Shown: positions 1 through 7,378 of the stretch, piece after piece
How positions within the stretch are numbered: position 1 is the stretch's first letter
Layout of the letters: each line of letters opens with the position of its first letter
Source: Propionibacteriaceae bacterium
GTDB lineage: Bacteria; Actinomycetota; Actinomycetes; Propionibacteriales; Propionibacteriaceae
Reading direction: 5' to 3'
Assembly: GCA_030544185.1 (NCBI GenBank)
Contig: JAUNRO010000014.1
Location: 1-17,138, forward strand
DNA length: 17,138 nucleotides
Program-made: the position numbers and the translations under genes
Notes under the pieces: model-generated
Databases searched by the model: none
The model's input: only the letters and a program-made list of their open reading frames with translations
Told to the model about the DNA's origin: nothing

Positions 1-62
1 GGTCAGCCCACACCAGACGCCGACCACGGTCAGCCCACACCAGACGCCGAGCGAGGTCAGCC
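1..62. repeat. 27-bp-period direct repeat at the left edge
   Basis: A 23-base unit that begins GGTCAGCCCACACC and ends AGACGCCGA occurs at 1-23 and again, identically, at 28-50, with 4-base spacers (CCAC, then GCGA). A third, partial copy (GGTCAGCC) begins at 55 and contains the stop codon of the MFS gene (57-59). Read on the minus strand, the period is 27 bases, or nine codons, so the repeat would keep frame and could encode a repeating V-G-V-W-C-G-L-T-V peptide. It could therefore be the edge of a coding sequence outside the window, or a small non-coding tandem duplication after the MFS stop. The window ends before this can be decided. Confidence 0.85.
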
Positions 63-1295
63 GGCGTCGACCCCGACGCGTACGCTCACGCGGAAGCAGA
101 TCAGACACGCAACCGTGCCGAAGGTGGCCACCAGCAGCAGTGGCACGGCGGATGCCGGGCCGGCGAGGCCGACGAGCGGGGACACCATCGCTCCGCCGAG
201 GAACTGTGATGCCCCGATGAAGGCGGACCCCGCGCCGCGCGCATCGGCGGCGGACTCCATCGCCAGCGCCACGGAGTTGCCGATGATGAAACCGATCCCG
301 GTGGTGAAGCACAGGAACGGGAGCTCGATGAGGAAGGCGGGCAGTCCGAGAAGTTGCTGGAGAGCCAGGATGACCACACCGAGACACAGCCCGATCATCC
401 CGACGCGGAGCATGCGGTGCTGGCCATGGCGCTCGACGAGCCGCATGTTGAGGCTGCTGCCCAGCAGGATGCCCACGGAGTTGACCGCGAAGAGGACGCC
501 GCTGCCGACTACGCCGACCCCCATGATCGTCTGGAAGACGAACGGCGACGACGCGATGTAGCCCATCAGCACCACGAACCCGAACGTCATCAACAGCGCA
601 TTCGCGACGAAGCCGGGTCGTCGCAACAAGGTGAGCATGCCGACGCGCGGCCGGCGATCGGCGGCCTCGTGCGGGTGTGGATGGGCGCGTGCCTCGCGGC
701 CGTGGGTCTCTGGGATCACGAAGATCACCGCCAGCAGCATCAGGGCCGTGACGCCGGTCAAGGTCCACAGGATTCCCCGCCAACCGACCGGAATGGCGAG
801 CACTCCCCCGATCAACGGTGCGATCACCGGGGCGATGGCGCCCAGCATCTTGAGCAGGCTGAACATCTTCGCTGCGGCGACCCCGCGATAGAGATCGGCG
901 ACGATGGCACGGGCGATGACGATCCCGGCCGCGCCCGAGAACCCCTGCACCAGCCGTGCCCCGAGCAGGATCTCGGCATTGGGCGCCATCGCCGTCACCG
1001 CCGTCGCGATGAGGCAGACCAGCGAGCCCACCACCAGCGGCGGCTTGCGCCCGATCCGGTCCGACAGCGGCCCGAGCACGAGTTGTCCCGCCGCCACCCC
1101 CAGGAAGAACGTGGTGAGCGTCAGCTGGATGACCGACGTCGGCACACCCAGCTCCTCGGCCATGGTGGGAAAGGTCGGCAGGAACATATCCGTCGCGAAC
1201 GGCGTGAGCGTCGACAGCAACGCCAGCGCCACCAACAGCAGCCGGCCGCCCGAATGCACCGTGGGCGCTGGGGGTTCGGGGGTGGATTGTTTCAT
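57..1295 (-). CDS. MFS transporter, DHA1 family, Bcr/CflA-like drug exporter
   Basis: Inner-membrane proton-coupled exporter of 412 residues, the usual length for the Bcr/CflA group of 12-helix drug:H+ antiporters. The sequence shows a short hydrophilic N-terminus (about residues 1-17), a first helix followed by TDMFLPTFP (35-43; compare DMYLPALP in Bcr proteins), and the MFS loop 2-3 motif GPLSDRIGRKP (75-85). Alternating hydrophobic segments run to the end. I chose the ATG at 1293-1295 because GGAAGA lies about ten bases upstream and homology begins there; the open frame continues upstream to 1799 but only as a shadow of the LysR gene. The gene lies 80 bp downstream of the LysR gene on the same strand and may be co-transcribed with it. 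The exported substrate cannot be told from sequence; a drug, a toxic metabolite or an amino-acid derivative are all possible. Confidence 0.9.
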   Translation of the reverse strand: MKQSTPEPPAPTVHSGGRLLLVALALLSTLTPFATDMFLPTFPTMAEELGVPTSVIQLTLTTFFLGVAAGQLVLGPLSDRIGRKPPLVVGSLVCLIATAVTAMAPNAEILLGARLVQGFSGAAGIVIARAIVADLYRGVAAAKMFSLLKMLGAIAPVIAPLIGGVLAIPVGWRGILWTLTGVTALMLLAVIFVIPETHGREARAHPHPHEAADRRPRVGMLTLLRRPGFVANALLMTFGFVVLMGYIASSPFVFQTIMGVGVVGSGVLFAVNSVGILLGSSLNMRLVERHGQHRMLRVGMIGLCLGVVILALQQLLGLPAFLIELPFLCFTTGIGFIIGNSVALAMESAADARGAGSAFIGASQFLGGAMVSPLVGLAGPASAVPLLLVATFGTVACLICFRVSVRVGVDAG

Positions 1296-1338
1296 CACCG
1301 CGCAGTCTTCCAGCCTGGCAGGACCCGAAGGAACGGCG

Positions 1339-1369
1339 GTCACCGAGTGGTCGGGGGCGAGGTCACCGA
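1339..1369. promoter_or_regulatory. Direct repeat GGTCACCGA upstream of the MFS gene
   Basis: GGTCACCGA occurs at 1339-1347 and at 1361-1369, 22 bp apart from start to start (about two helical turns). The pair lies in the 80-bp gap between the LysR stop (1376-1378) and the MFS start. Spaced same-face repeats like this can be a regulator binding site or part of a separate MFS promoter. No clear -10/-35 pair was found next to it, so the role is a guess. Confidence 0.25.
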
Positions 1370-1375
1370 TCCCGG

Positions 1376-2296
1376 TCAGCCGAACTTCGCCGGCACGGCG
1401 TACGCCAACGCCGCGCGGACGGCCGTGATCGCGGGCGAGCCGCTGGACGCGCTGCGGGTCGAGGTGAAGATCTCTCGTCGCGGCGCGCCGGGAAGGTCGA
1501 TAAGGCGCAGCGCTGGCCGCGCACCGCCGGCGGTGAGGCTGTTCACCATGCCCACCGCGTAGCCCGTCTCGATCAGCCGCATCTGGGCCTGCAGGTCTGC
1601 GGTCGCGAACCGGACGTCCGGCTCGAACCCATGGACCCGGCACAGCTGCTCCACCCAGTGCCTCGACGCCGCACCCACCGGCTCGAGCGCCCACGCCCTG
1701 TCCGCGGCCCCGGCGATGTCGGTGATCTCGGAGTCCCGGGGCACCGCCAGGTGCAGGGCATCGGTCATCAGCACCTGCCGGTCCAGCCCGGGATGCCACG
1801 GCGCGGCATGCCCCGGGTATTGCTCCGCCACCACCAGATCGAAGTCCCCCACGTGGGTGTCATGGAGCGCGGTCTCCGGCTCCCGCTGCACGATCTCCGC
1901 CCGCACCTCCGGCGCCTTTGTCGCGAGGATCTCCAGCATCCGCGGGACCAGCGCCAGCGCCGCCGACTGGAAGACCGCGACCCGCACCGTCCCGAGCGGC
2001 CGGCCCAGCGAGGCCGCCAGCTCGCGTTCTGCGAGCTCCAGCCGCTCGAGCACGACCTCGGCGTGGTCCGCCAGCAGCTCGGCCTGCGGGGTCAGGTGCA
2101 GTCTGCGCCCGCGCTTCTCCGTCAGGGGTACGCCCACTTCTCGCTCCAGGACCGACAACTGCTGGCTCACGGCCGAGGGCGCATAGTTCAGGGCCGCCGC
2201 CACCGCGGCGATCGTGCCCCGCAGGCGCAGCTCGCGCAGCAGCCGCAGCCGGCGTACCTCAAGCAACTCGCCCCCCCTGGAAACATCACTGGACAC
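1376..2296 (-). CDS. LysR-family transcriptional regulator
   Basis: DNA-binding regulator of up to 306 residues. The N-terminal winged helix-turn-helix spans about residues 12-70 (core GTIAAVAAALNYAPSAVSQQ, then LEREVGVPL and the wing GRRLHLT). It is followed by a linker helix and a substrate-binding domain from about 93 to 300. The start is uncertain. The GTG at 2294-2296 gives the longest product but lies inside a palindrome that looks like an operator. A TTG at 2264-2266 has AGGGGGG five bases upstream and would give a protein beginning with the LLEVRRLRLLREL stretch, typical of this subgroup. The gene is divergent from putA and upstream of the MFS exporter, so likely targets are putA, the exporter and itself. 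The effector is unknown; proline or a basic amino acid would fit the neighbours. Confidence 0.92.
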   Translation of the reverse strand: MSSDVSRGGELLEVRRLRLLRELRLRGTIAAVAAALNYAPSAVSQQLSVLEREVGVPLTEKRGRRLHLTPQAELLADHAEVVLERLELAERELAASLGRPLGTVRVAVFQSAALALVPRMLEILATKAPEVRAEIVQREPETALHDTHVGDFDLVVAEQYPGHAAPWHPGLDRQVLMTDALHLAVPRDSEITDIAGAADRAWALEPVGAASRHWVEQLCRVHGFEPDVRFATADLQAQMRLIETGYAVGMVNSLTAGGARPALRLIDLPGAPRREIFTSTRSASSGSPAITAVRAALAYAVPAKFG

Positions 2297-2313
2297 GAAG
2301 GGTGTCCATCACT
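2284..2313. promoter_or_regulatory. Palindromic operator candidate between the LysR gene and putA
   Basis: TGGACACGAAGGGTGTCCA (2290-2308) is a perfect inverted repeat with 7-base arms and a 5-base centre. CATCACT overlaps both edges as a direct repeat (2284-2290 and 2307-2313, 23 bp apart). The site lies in the divergent intergenic region, covers the upstream GTG start option of the LysR gene, and is just upstream of a possible putA -35 box. A dyad in this position next to a LysR gene fits an autoregulatory or activation site, although it does not match the simple T-N11-A LysR box. Binding by this LysR protein is inferred. Confidence 0.5.
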
Positions 2314-2322
2314 AATCGTCAC

Positions 2323-2351
2323 TTTACGCGAATGGTTTGCCGGGAGAGAAT
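2323..2351 (+). promoter_or_regulatory. Candidate sigma70-type promoter of putA
   Basis: TTTACG at 2323-2328 (4 of 6 to TTGACA) is separated by 17 bp from GAGAAT at 2346-2351 (4 of 6 to TATAAT). This would place transcription start near 2358, with a leader of about 35 bases before the putA ATG at 2394. The LysR-side palindrome lies 15 bp upstream of the -35 box, a normal place for an activator site. It was found by eye only, in a high-GC background. Confidence 0.35.
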
Positions 2352-2393
2352 TGCCGTGATAGCGCGCTCGCGCCCTCGTCAAAGGAGACCCGC

Positions 2394-5300
2394 ATGAGCT
2401 CTGCAGCCACCCCGCCCGCCACCCCCTCGCTGAGCCTCGACCACCTCCGAGCCCTTGCCCCGGCCGTCGAAGACCAGGTGCGCCAATGGCTGACGACCGC
2501 CGAGTCGATCCCCGCCGACGCTGCGGGTGAGCAACTTGCCGGCGTGCTGCGCGATCCCGACGGACTCGATTTCACCGTGCGCTTCGTCGACGGTGTGATC
2601 CGTCCCGAGGACCACGGCGTCGCCGCCGCCACCCTCCGCGAGCTCGCCGCGCGCCCGCCGGCGTTCGTTCCCTGGCCGATGCGCAAGGCGCTCCAGCTCG
2701 GTGGCGGCGTCGCCCCGTTGGCCCCCGCCGTCGTCGTGCCGATCGCCCGCCGGGTCCTGCGCGAGATGGTGAGCCACCTGATCATCGACGCGACCGAGGC
2801 CCGCCTCGGCCCGGCCATCGCCAAGATCCGCGCCACCGGCGCCCGCCTCAACATCAACCTGCTCGGCGAGGCCGTGCTGGGCCGCCGCGAGGCCGACCGC
2901 CGCCTCGAGGGCACGCGCGCGCTGCTGGAGCGCGACGATGTCGACTATGTCTCGATCAAGGTCTCCTCCACCACCGCGCCGCATCAGCCGTGGTCGTTCG
3001 CCGAGACCGTGGCCGAGGTCATCGATCGCCTGTTGCCGCTCTATCGCTTTGCCGCGACGAGTTCGCAGCGAAAGTTCATCAACCTGGACATGGAGGAATA
3101 CAAGGATCTGGAGCTGACCCTCGAGGTCTTCACCCGCCTCCTCGACCACCCCGAGCTCCGCACCCTCGAGGCCGGTATCGTCCTGCAGGCCTATCTCCCC
3201 GACGCCCTCCCGGCCATGCAACGCCTGCAGGATTGGGCGGCCCGCCGCGTCGCCGCGGGCGGTGCCCCGATCAAGGTCCGCCTCGTCAAGGGCGCCAACC
3301 TGCCAATGGAGCGCATGGACGCCTCCCTGCACGGCTGGCCCGTTGCCACCTGGCACACCAAGCAGGACAGCGACACGCACTACAAGCGCGTCCTGCTGTG
3401 GGCCCTCACCCCCGAACGCATCCGCAATGTCCAGATCGGCGTCGCCGGCCACAACCTGTTCGATATCGCCTTCGCCTGGCTGGTCGCGAAGGAGCTCGGC
3501 ATCACCGAGGGCATCGACTTCGAGATGCTCCTGGGCATGGCCCAGGGTCAGGCCGAGGCGGTGCGGCGGGACGTGGGCGATCTACTGCTGTATACCCCAG
3601 TCGTGCACCCGAAGGAGTTCGACGTCGCGATCGCCTATCTGATCCGGCGCCTCGAGGAGGGCGCGAGCCGCGACAACTTCATGTCCGCGGTGTTCGAGCT
3701 CGTCGACGATGAAGCGCTGTTCGCCCGGGAACGCGACCGCTTCCTCGCCTCCCTCGACGGTCTCGCGGTCGATGCTGCCCCCACCCACCGGATCCAGAAC
3801 CGTCTCGACGCCCCCGACCCGGCGCCCACCACCGGATTCGCCAACGCCCCCGATTCGGATCCCTCGATCGCGGCCAACCAGGTCTGGGCCGAGGGCATCC
3901 GCACCCGCGCCCGCACCTCCCGGCTCGGCATCGCCACCGTCGAGGCCCACCGGATCACGACCGCCGACCAGCTCGACCGGTGCCTGCGCACGGCCCTCGA
4001 GGCCGGCCCCGCCTGGGCCGCACTGTCCGGCGACGAGCGCGCCGAGGTCCTGCACCGCGCCGGCGATGCGCTCGAGGCCCGCCGCGCCGAGCTCATGGAG
4101 GTCGCCGCCGCCGAGGCCGGCAAGCTGCTCGACCAGTCCGATCCCGAGGTCTCCGAGGCGATCGACTTCGCCCACTTCTATGCCGAGCTCGCCCGCTCCC
4201 TCGACCGCATCGACGGTGCGGTGGCCGAGCCCGCGCAGCTCATCGTCGTCACCCCACCGTGGAACTTCCCCATCGCGATCCCCGCCGGTTCCACCCTCGC
4301 CGCACTCGCCTCCGGTGCCCCGGTCATCATCAAGCCGGCCCCGCCGGCGGTGCGCACCGCAGCGGTGATGGTCGAGGCCCTGTGGGAGGCCGGGGTCCCG
4401 AAGGACGTGCTCCAGCTCGTCGACCTGTCCGAGAACGACCTCGGTGCCCAGCTCATCAGCGACGAGCGGGTCGAGCGGGTGATCCTCACCGGTGGCTTCG
4501 AGACCGCGGAGCTGTTCCGCAGCTTCCGGCCCGATCTGCAACTGCTCGCCGAGACCAGCGGCAAGAACGCGATCATCGTCACGCCCCATGCCGACTATGA
4601 CCTCGCCGCCAAGGACACCCTCAACTCCGCCTTCGGCCACGCCGGCCAGAAGTGCTCGGCGGCCTCCTTGTTGATCCTCGTCGGCCAGGCCGGCAGATCC
4701 CGCCGCTTCCGCAACCAGCTCCTCGACGGCGTCCATTCCCTCACCGTCGGCCGGCCGTGGGACCCCGGCGCCCAGATGGGCCCGATCATCGCCCCCGCGG
4801 AAGGCAAGCTGCTCTCCGGGCTGACCACCCTCGGCGAGGGCGAGAACTGGGTCGTGGCGCCCCGCAAGCTCGACGACGCGGGTCAGCTCTGGACCCCCGG
4901 CGTGCGCTGGGGCGTGCAGCGCGGCAGCGAATACCACCTCACCGAGTATTTCGGGCCGATCCTCGGCATCATGCACGTCGACACCCTCGACGAGGCGATC
5001 GACATCGCCAACGAGGTCGACTATGGCCTCACCGCCGGCATCCACTCCCTCGATCCGGAGGAGATCGCCTGCTGGCTCTCCCGCATCCAGGCCGGCAACC
5101 TCTATGTCAACCGCGGCATCACGGGCGCGATCGTCCAGCGCCAGCCGTTCGGCGGCTGGAAGCGGTCGGTCGTCGGCCCGACCACCAAGGCCGGCGGTCC
5201 GAGCTATCTCATCCCGCTCGTCGACTGGTGCCCGGCCCCCGCGACGACGGGTGAGTCCCCCACCGACCCGGCCGTGCGTACGCTCCTCGATGCCGCCACC

Positions 5301-5882
5301 GCCATCACCGCGACCGGCACCGGCGCCATCCGGCCCGAGGAACTCGCCGCCCTGACCCGGGGGGCCGCCAGCGACGAACTCGCCTGGCAGACGGAGTTTG
5401 GCGTCGCCCGCGATGTCCAGCAATTGCTGGCCGAACGCGACATCCTGCGCTATCTGCCGATGCCGGGCGGGGTCGTGCGGCTGGCGGAGGGTGGCCGGAT
5501 TGCAGACTTGGTACGCGTGGTCGCGGCGGCACTGCGGGCCGGTGCCCAGCCGGCGGTCTCCAGCGCCCACGAGCTGCCACCGGCCCTGCGGGCCGCCCTC
5601 GCTGCGGCGGACATCGCGGTCACCATCGCCGACGACGACGCGTTCGGGGTCACCGCGCGCCTGCTCCCGGCCACCCGGATCCGGCTCATCAGCGCAGACG
5701 TGGCAGCCGGCGTGCGCGCCCTTGCCGAGGCCACCGGCGGGCGACCCGACCTGGCGATCGTGGCCCAACCGGTGACCGAGGCGGGCCGCGTGGAGATGCT
5801 GGCGTTCCTGCGGGAACAGGCGATCGCGATCACGGCCCACCGCTTCGGCACCCCGAACCAGTTGACCGATCACCTGATCTGA
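2394..5882 (+). CDS. putA: Bifunctional proline dehydrogenase / L-glutamate gamma-semialdehyde dehydrogenase (PutA)
   Basis: Oxidises L-proline to P5C with FAD, then glutamate semialdehyde to glutamate with NAD+, in a 1162-residue protein. The start is the ATG at 2394, with AAAGGAG seven bases upstream; an upstream in-frame TTG (2337) lacks such a site. The proline dehydrogenase barrel covers about residues 100-450. It contains DMEEYKDLE, VKGANLPMERMD (from 298), HGWPVATWHTK (from 313), LLYTP, and the pair R418-R419 in YLIRRLEE, which matches the proline-carboxylate-binding arginines of E. coli PutA. The aldehyde dehydrogenase part (about 520-985) has PWNFP with N624, general base E720 in LAETSGKN, and catalytic C754 in GQKCS. 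A further 170 or so residues resemble the C-terminal extra domain of type B PutAs. No ribbon-helix-helix DNA-binding domain is present, so it should not repress its own gene. It converges on the ornithine cyclodeaminase gene, whose product is proline. Confidence 0.97.
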   Translation: MSSAATPPATPSLSLDHLRALAPAVEDQVRQWLTTAESIPADAAGEQLAGVLRDPDGLDFTVRFVDGVIRPEDHGVAAATLRELAARPPAFVPWPMRKALQLGGGVAPLAPAVVVPIARRVLREMVSHLIIDATEARLGPAIAKIRATGARLNINLLGEAVLGRREADRRLEGTRALLERDDVDYVSIKVSSTTAPHQPWSFAETVAEVIDRLLPLYRFAATSSQRKFINLDMEEYKDLELTLEVFTRLLDHPELRTLEAGIVLQAYLPDALPAMQRLQDWAARRVAAGGAPIKVRLVKGANLPMERMDASLHGWPVATWHTKQDSDTHYKRVLLWALTPERIRNVQIGVAGHNLFDIAFAWLVAKELGITEGIDFEMLLGMAQGQAEAVRRDVGDLLLYTPVVHPKEFDVAIAYLIRRLEEGASRDNFMSAVFELVDDEALFARERDRFLASLDGLAVDAAPTHRIQNRLDAPDPAPTTGFANAPDSDPSIAANQVWAEGIRTRARTSRLGIATVEAHRITTADQLDRCLRTALEAGPAWAALSGDERAEVLHRAGDALEARRAELMEVAAAEAGKLLDQSDPEVSEAIDFAHFYAELARSLDRIDGAVAEPAQLIVVTPPWNFPIAIPAGSTLAALASGAPVIIKPAPPAVRTAAVMVEALWEAGVPKDVLQLVDLSENDLGAQLISDERVERVILTGGFETAELFRSFRPDLQLLAETSGKNAIIVTPHADYDLAAKDTLNSAFGHAGQKCSAASLLILVGQAGRSRRFRNQLLDGVHSLTVGRPWDPGAQMGPIIAPAEGKLLSGLTTLGEGENWVVAPRKLDDAGQLWTPGVRWGVQRGSEYHLTEYFGPILGIMHVDTLDEAIDIANEVDYGLTAGIHSLDPEEIACWLSRIQAGNLYVNRGITGAIVQRQPFGGWKRSVVGPTTKAGGPSYLIPLVDWCPAPATTGESPTDPAVRTLLDAATAITATGTGAIRPEELAALTRGAASDELAWQTEFGVARDVQQLLAERDILRYLPMPGGVVRLAEGGRIADLVRVVAAALRAGAQPAVSSAHELPPALRAALAAADIAVTIADDDAFGVTARLLPATRIRLISADVAAGVRALAEATGGRPDLAIVAQPVTEAGRVEMLAFLREQAIAITAHRFGTPNQLTDHLI

Positions 5883-5898
5883 TCCGGCCACCGAGGTC

Positions 5899-5933
5899 GC
5901 GCGACACGGGCGTCTTGGGTGTGGTGTCTGCGC
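5899..5933. terminator. Imperfect hairpin between the convergent putA and ocd genes
   Basis: GCGCGACAC (5899-5907) can pair with GTGTC-T-GCGC (5924-5933), giving a 9-bp stem with one bulged T and a 16-base loop. It sits in the 55-bp gap between two converging genes, where a bidirectional terminator is expected. There is no T-run on either side, so intrinsic termination is not certain. Confidence 0.4.
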
Positions 5934-5937
5934 AGTC

Positions 5938-6966
5938 TCACCCCACGGGCAGCGGCGCGCCGACCATGCCGAACAGGTCCTTCGGGTCCTCGGGCTCGGC
6001 CACCAGATCGATGTCGATGAAGTGGCCGGTGACGGCTGCTCGGTCGTGGATATAGCAGAGCGAGGAGAAGTCCTCGATCGCGAACCCGACCGAATCGAAG
6101 ATCGTCACCTGGTCGTCGCTGACCCGGCCGTCGGCCTTGTGCGCGATCACGCGCCACAGCTCGGTCACCGGGAAGTCCTCGCCCTGATGCTGGATCTCGC
6201 CCTCGATGCGGGTCTGCGGGGGATATTCCACGAAGACCGGACCACGGTGCAGGATCGCGGGTTCGAGCTCGGTCTTGCCGGGGCAGTCGCCGCCGATCGC
6301 GTTGATGTGCATGCCCGCGCCGACCCAGTCGTCGAACAGCACGGTCGCGAAGGCCTTGTCCGCGGTGCACGTCGTCACGACGTCCGCGCCGGAGACCGCG
6401 TCCTCCGGTCCCGTCGCCAACCGCACATCGAACCCGAGCGACTCGAAATTGCGCTGGGCCTTCGCCATCGCCTCCGGGTCGATGTCCCAGACCGACAACT
6501 CGTTGATCCCGAGCGCGGCACGGTGCCCGAGCGCCTGGAACTCGGCCTGGCTGCCGGAGCCGATCATCGCCATCCTCGTCGAGTCCTCCCGGGCGAGGGT
6601 GCGCGAGGCGAGGGCCGACATCGCGGCCGTGCGCAGTGCCGTCAGGAGGGTCATCTCGGCGACCAGGATCGGATAGCCCGTATAGACATCGGCCAGCGCC
6701 CCGAACGCCGTCACCGTCTGATAGCCGCGCGCGGGATTGGACGGGTGCCCGTTCACATATTTGAATGAATAGTGCCGTCCGTCGCTGGTGGGCATCAGCT
6801 CGATCACCCCCAGCGGCGTGTGGCTCGCCACCCGCGGGATCAGGTCGAAGCTCAGCCATCGGGCGAAGTCGCCCTCGATCATCCGTGCCAGCTCGTGGAT
6901 CAACCGCTCCGGCCCCACATGCCTGGTGAACTCGGCCATGTGGGCAACGCCGACAAACATCGTCAT
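5938..6966 (-). CDS. ocd: Ornithine cyclodeaminase (L-ornithine to L-proline + NH3)
   Basis: NAD+-dependent enzyme of the ornithine cyclodeaminase/mu-crystallin family, 342 residues. It carries the residues known to matter in Pseudomonas putida ornithine cyclodeaminase: K69 in FKYVNGHP, R112 in TALRTAA, and an aspartate in GGDCPGKTEL (D227 here, D228 there). It also has the nucleotide loop GSGSQAEFQ (137-145) and the conserved stretches FVEYPPQTRIEGEIQ and FDSVGFAIED. This places it with true ornithine cyclodeaminases rather than with the alanine dehydrogenase or EutC-type relatives. I chose the ATG at 6964-6966 because it makes K69 and R112 fall on family numbering and has GAGG six bases upstream; an in-frame start at 6999 would lie inside the cupin gene. 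It is the last gene of the operon, 7 bp after the cupin stop. Its product, proline, is the substrate of the adjacent PutA. Confidence 0.93.
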   Translation of the reverse strand: MTMFVGVAHMAEFTRHVGPERLIHELARMIEGDFARWLSFDLIPRVASHTPLGVIELMPTSDGRHYSFKYVNGHPSNPARGYQTVTAFGALADVYTGYPILVAEMTLLTALRTAAMSALASRTLAREDSTRMAMIGSGSQAEFQALGHRAALGINELSVWDIDPEAMAKAQRNFESLGFDVRLATGPEDAVSGADVVTTCTADKAFATVLFDDWVGAGMHINAIGGDCPGKTELEPAILHRGPVFVEYPPQTRIEGEIQHQGEDFPVTELWRVIAHKADGRVSDDQVTIFDSVGFAIEDFSSLCYIHDRAAVTGHFIDIDLVAEPEDPKDLFGMVGAPLPVG

Positions 6967-6973
6967 GGCAGCC

Positions 6974-7375
6974 TCAGGGCGCGATGATGAGCGGGTCACC
7001 GGGCTTCAGGAAAGCCCAATAGTCCACGACCCGCTGATAGGTCTCGGCTTGTTCCTTCGTCGGGCTGAACTCGACGTAATCCGTGCCCTCGTGGACGAAC
7101 GACGTGTGCCCCGGGGGGACGTAGTAGGCGTCGCCCGCGGTGAACACCTCCTCGCCCTCGGCGCTCCGATAGCGGATCGTCCCGGTGATCACATAGCCCA
7201 GGTGCGGGGTCTGGCACTTCTTGTCGGGCAGGTGGTCATAGAAGGGCGTGGTGTCGATGTCGGCGGTCTCGGTCTCGAAGTTGACGGTCCAACCGTTCGG
7301 GAAGTTCTCCGAGACGCTGACGGCGCCTGGGATTTCGTGCCGCTCAGTGGCGGTGAGTTTCGATGCCTTGGGCAC
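6974..7375 (-). CDS. Small cupin-domain protein, function unknown
   Basis: A 133-residue single-domain cupin. Motif 1 is reduced: CQTPHLGYVITGTIRY (about 54-69) carries one histidine where metal-binding cupins usually have HxH and a glutamate. Motif 2, GDAYYVPPGHTSFVHEG (about 81-97), is well kept. With so few ligands it may bind metal weakly or act as a small-molecule binding or isomerising protein. The GTG at 7373-7375 was chosen: GAGAGGA precedes it and it lies 3 bp after the stop of the amidohydrolase gene; an ATG at 7380-7382 is out of frame. The C-terminus (VVDYWAFLKPGDPLIIAP) is not part of the core cupin motifs. Its place between two amide-acting enzymes and ornithine cyclodeaminase suggests an accessory step in the same pathway. 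Ectoine synthase, another small cupin, was considered and does not fit. Confidence 0.85.
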   Translation of the reverse strand: MPKASKLTATERHEIPGAVSVSENFPNGWTVNFETETADIDTTPFYDHLPDKKCQTPHLGYVITGTIRYRSAEGEEVFTAGDAYYVPPGHTSFVHEGTDYVEFSPTKEQAETYQRVVDYWAFLKPGDPLIIAP

Positions 7376-7378
7376 GGT

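Noticed and set aside
1..62. CRISPR array from the spaced repeats at the left edge
   Set aside because: Spacers are only 4 bases long, the repeats are not followed by a normal spacer, and no cas gene is visible.
354..1562. 402-residue plus-strand open frame opposite the MFS and LysR genes
   Set aside because: His/Gln/Arg/Asp-rich shadow of a membrane protein gene; no domain.
3582..5891. 769-residue open frame antisense to putA
   Set aside because: It mirrors the GC-rich third positions of putA; the protein is low-complexity (Gly, Arg, Asp, Glu) with no recognisable domain, whereas PutA motifs fill the other strand.
6974..7375. Ectoine synthase (EctC) or another ectoine-pathway cupin
   Set aside because: Similar length, but the sequence lacks EctC motifs and no other ectoine synthesis gene is present.
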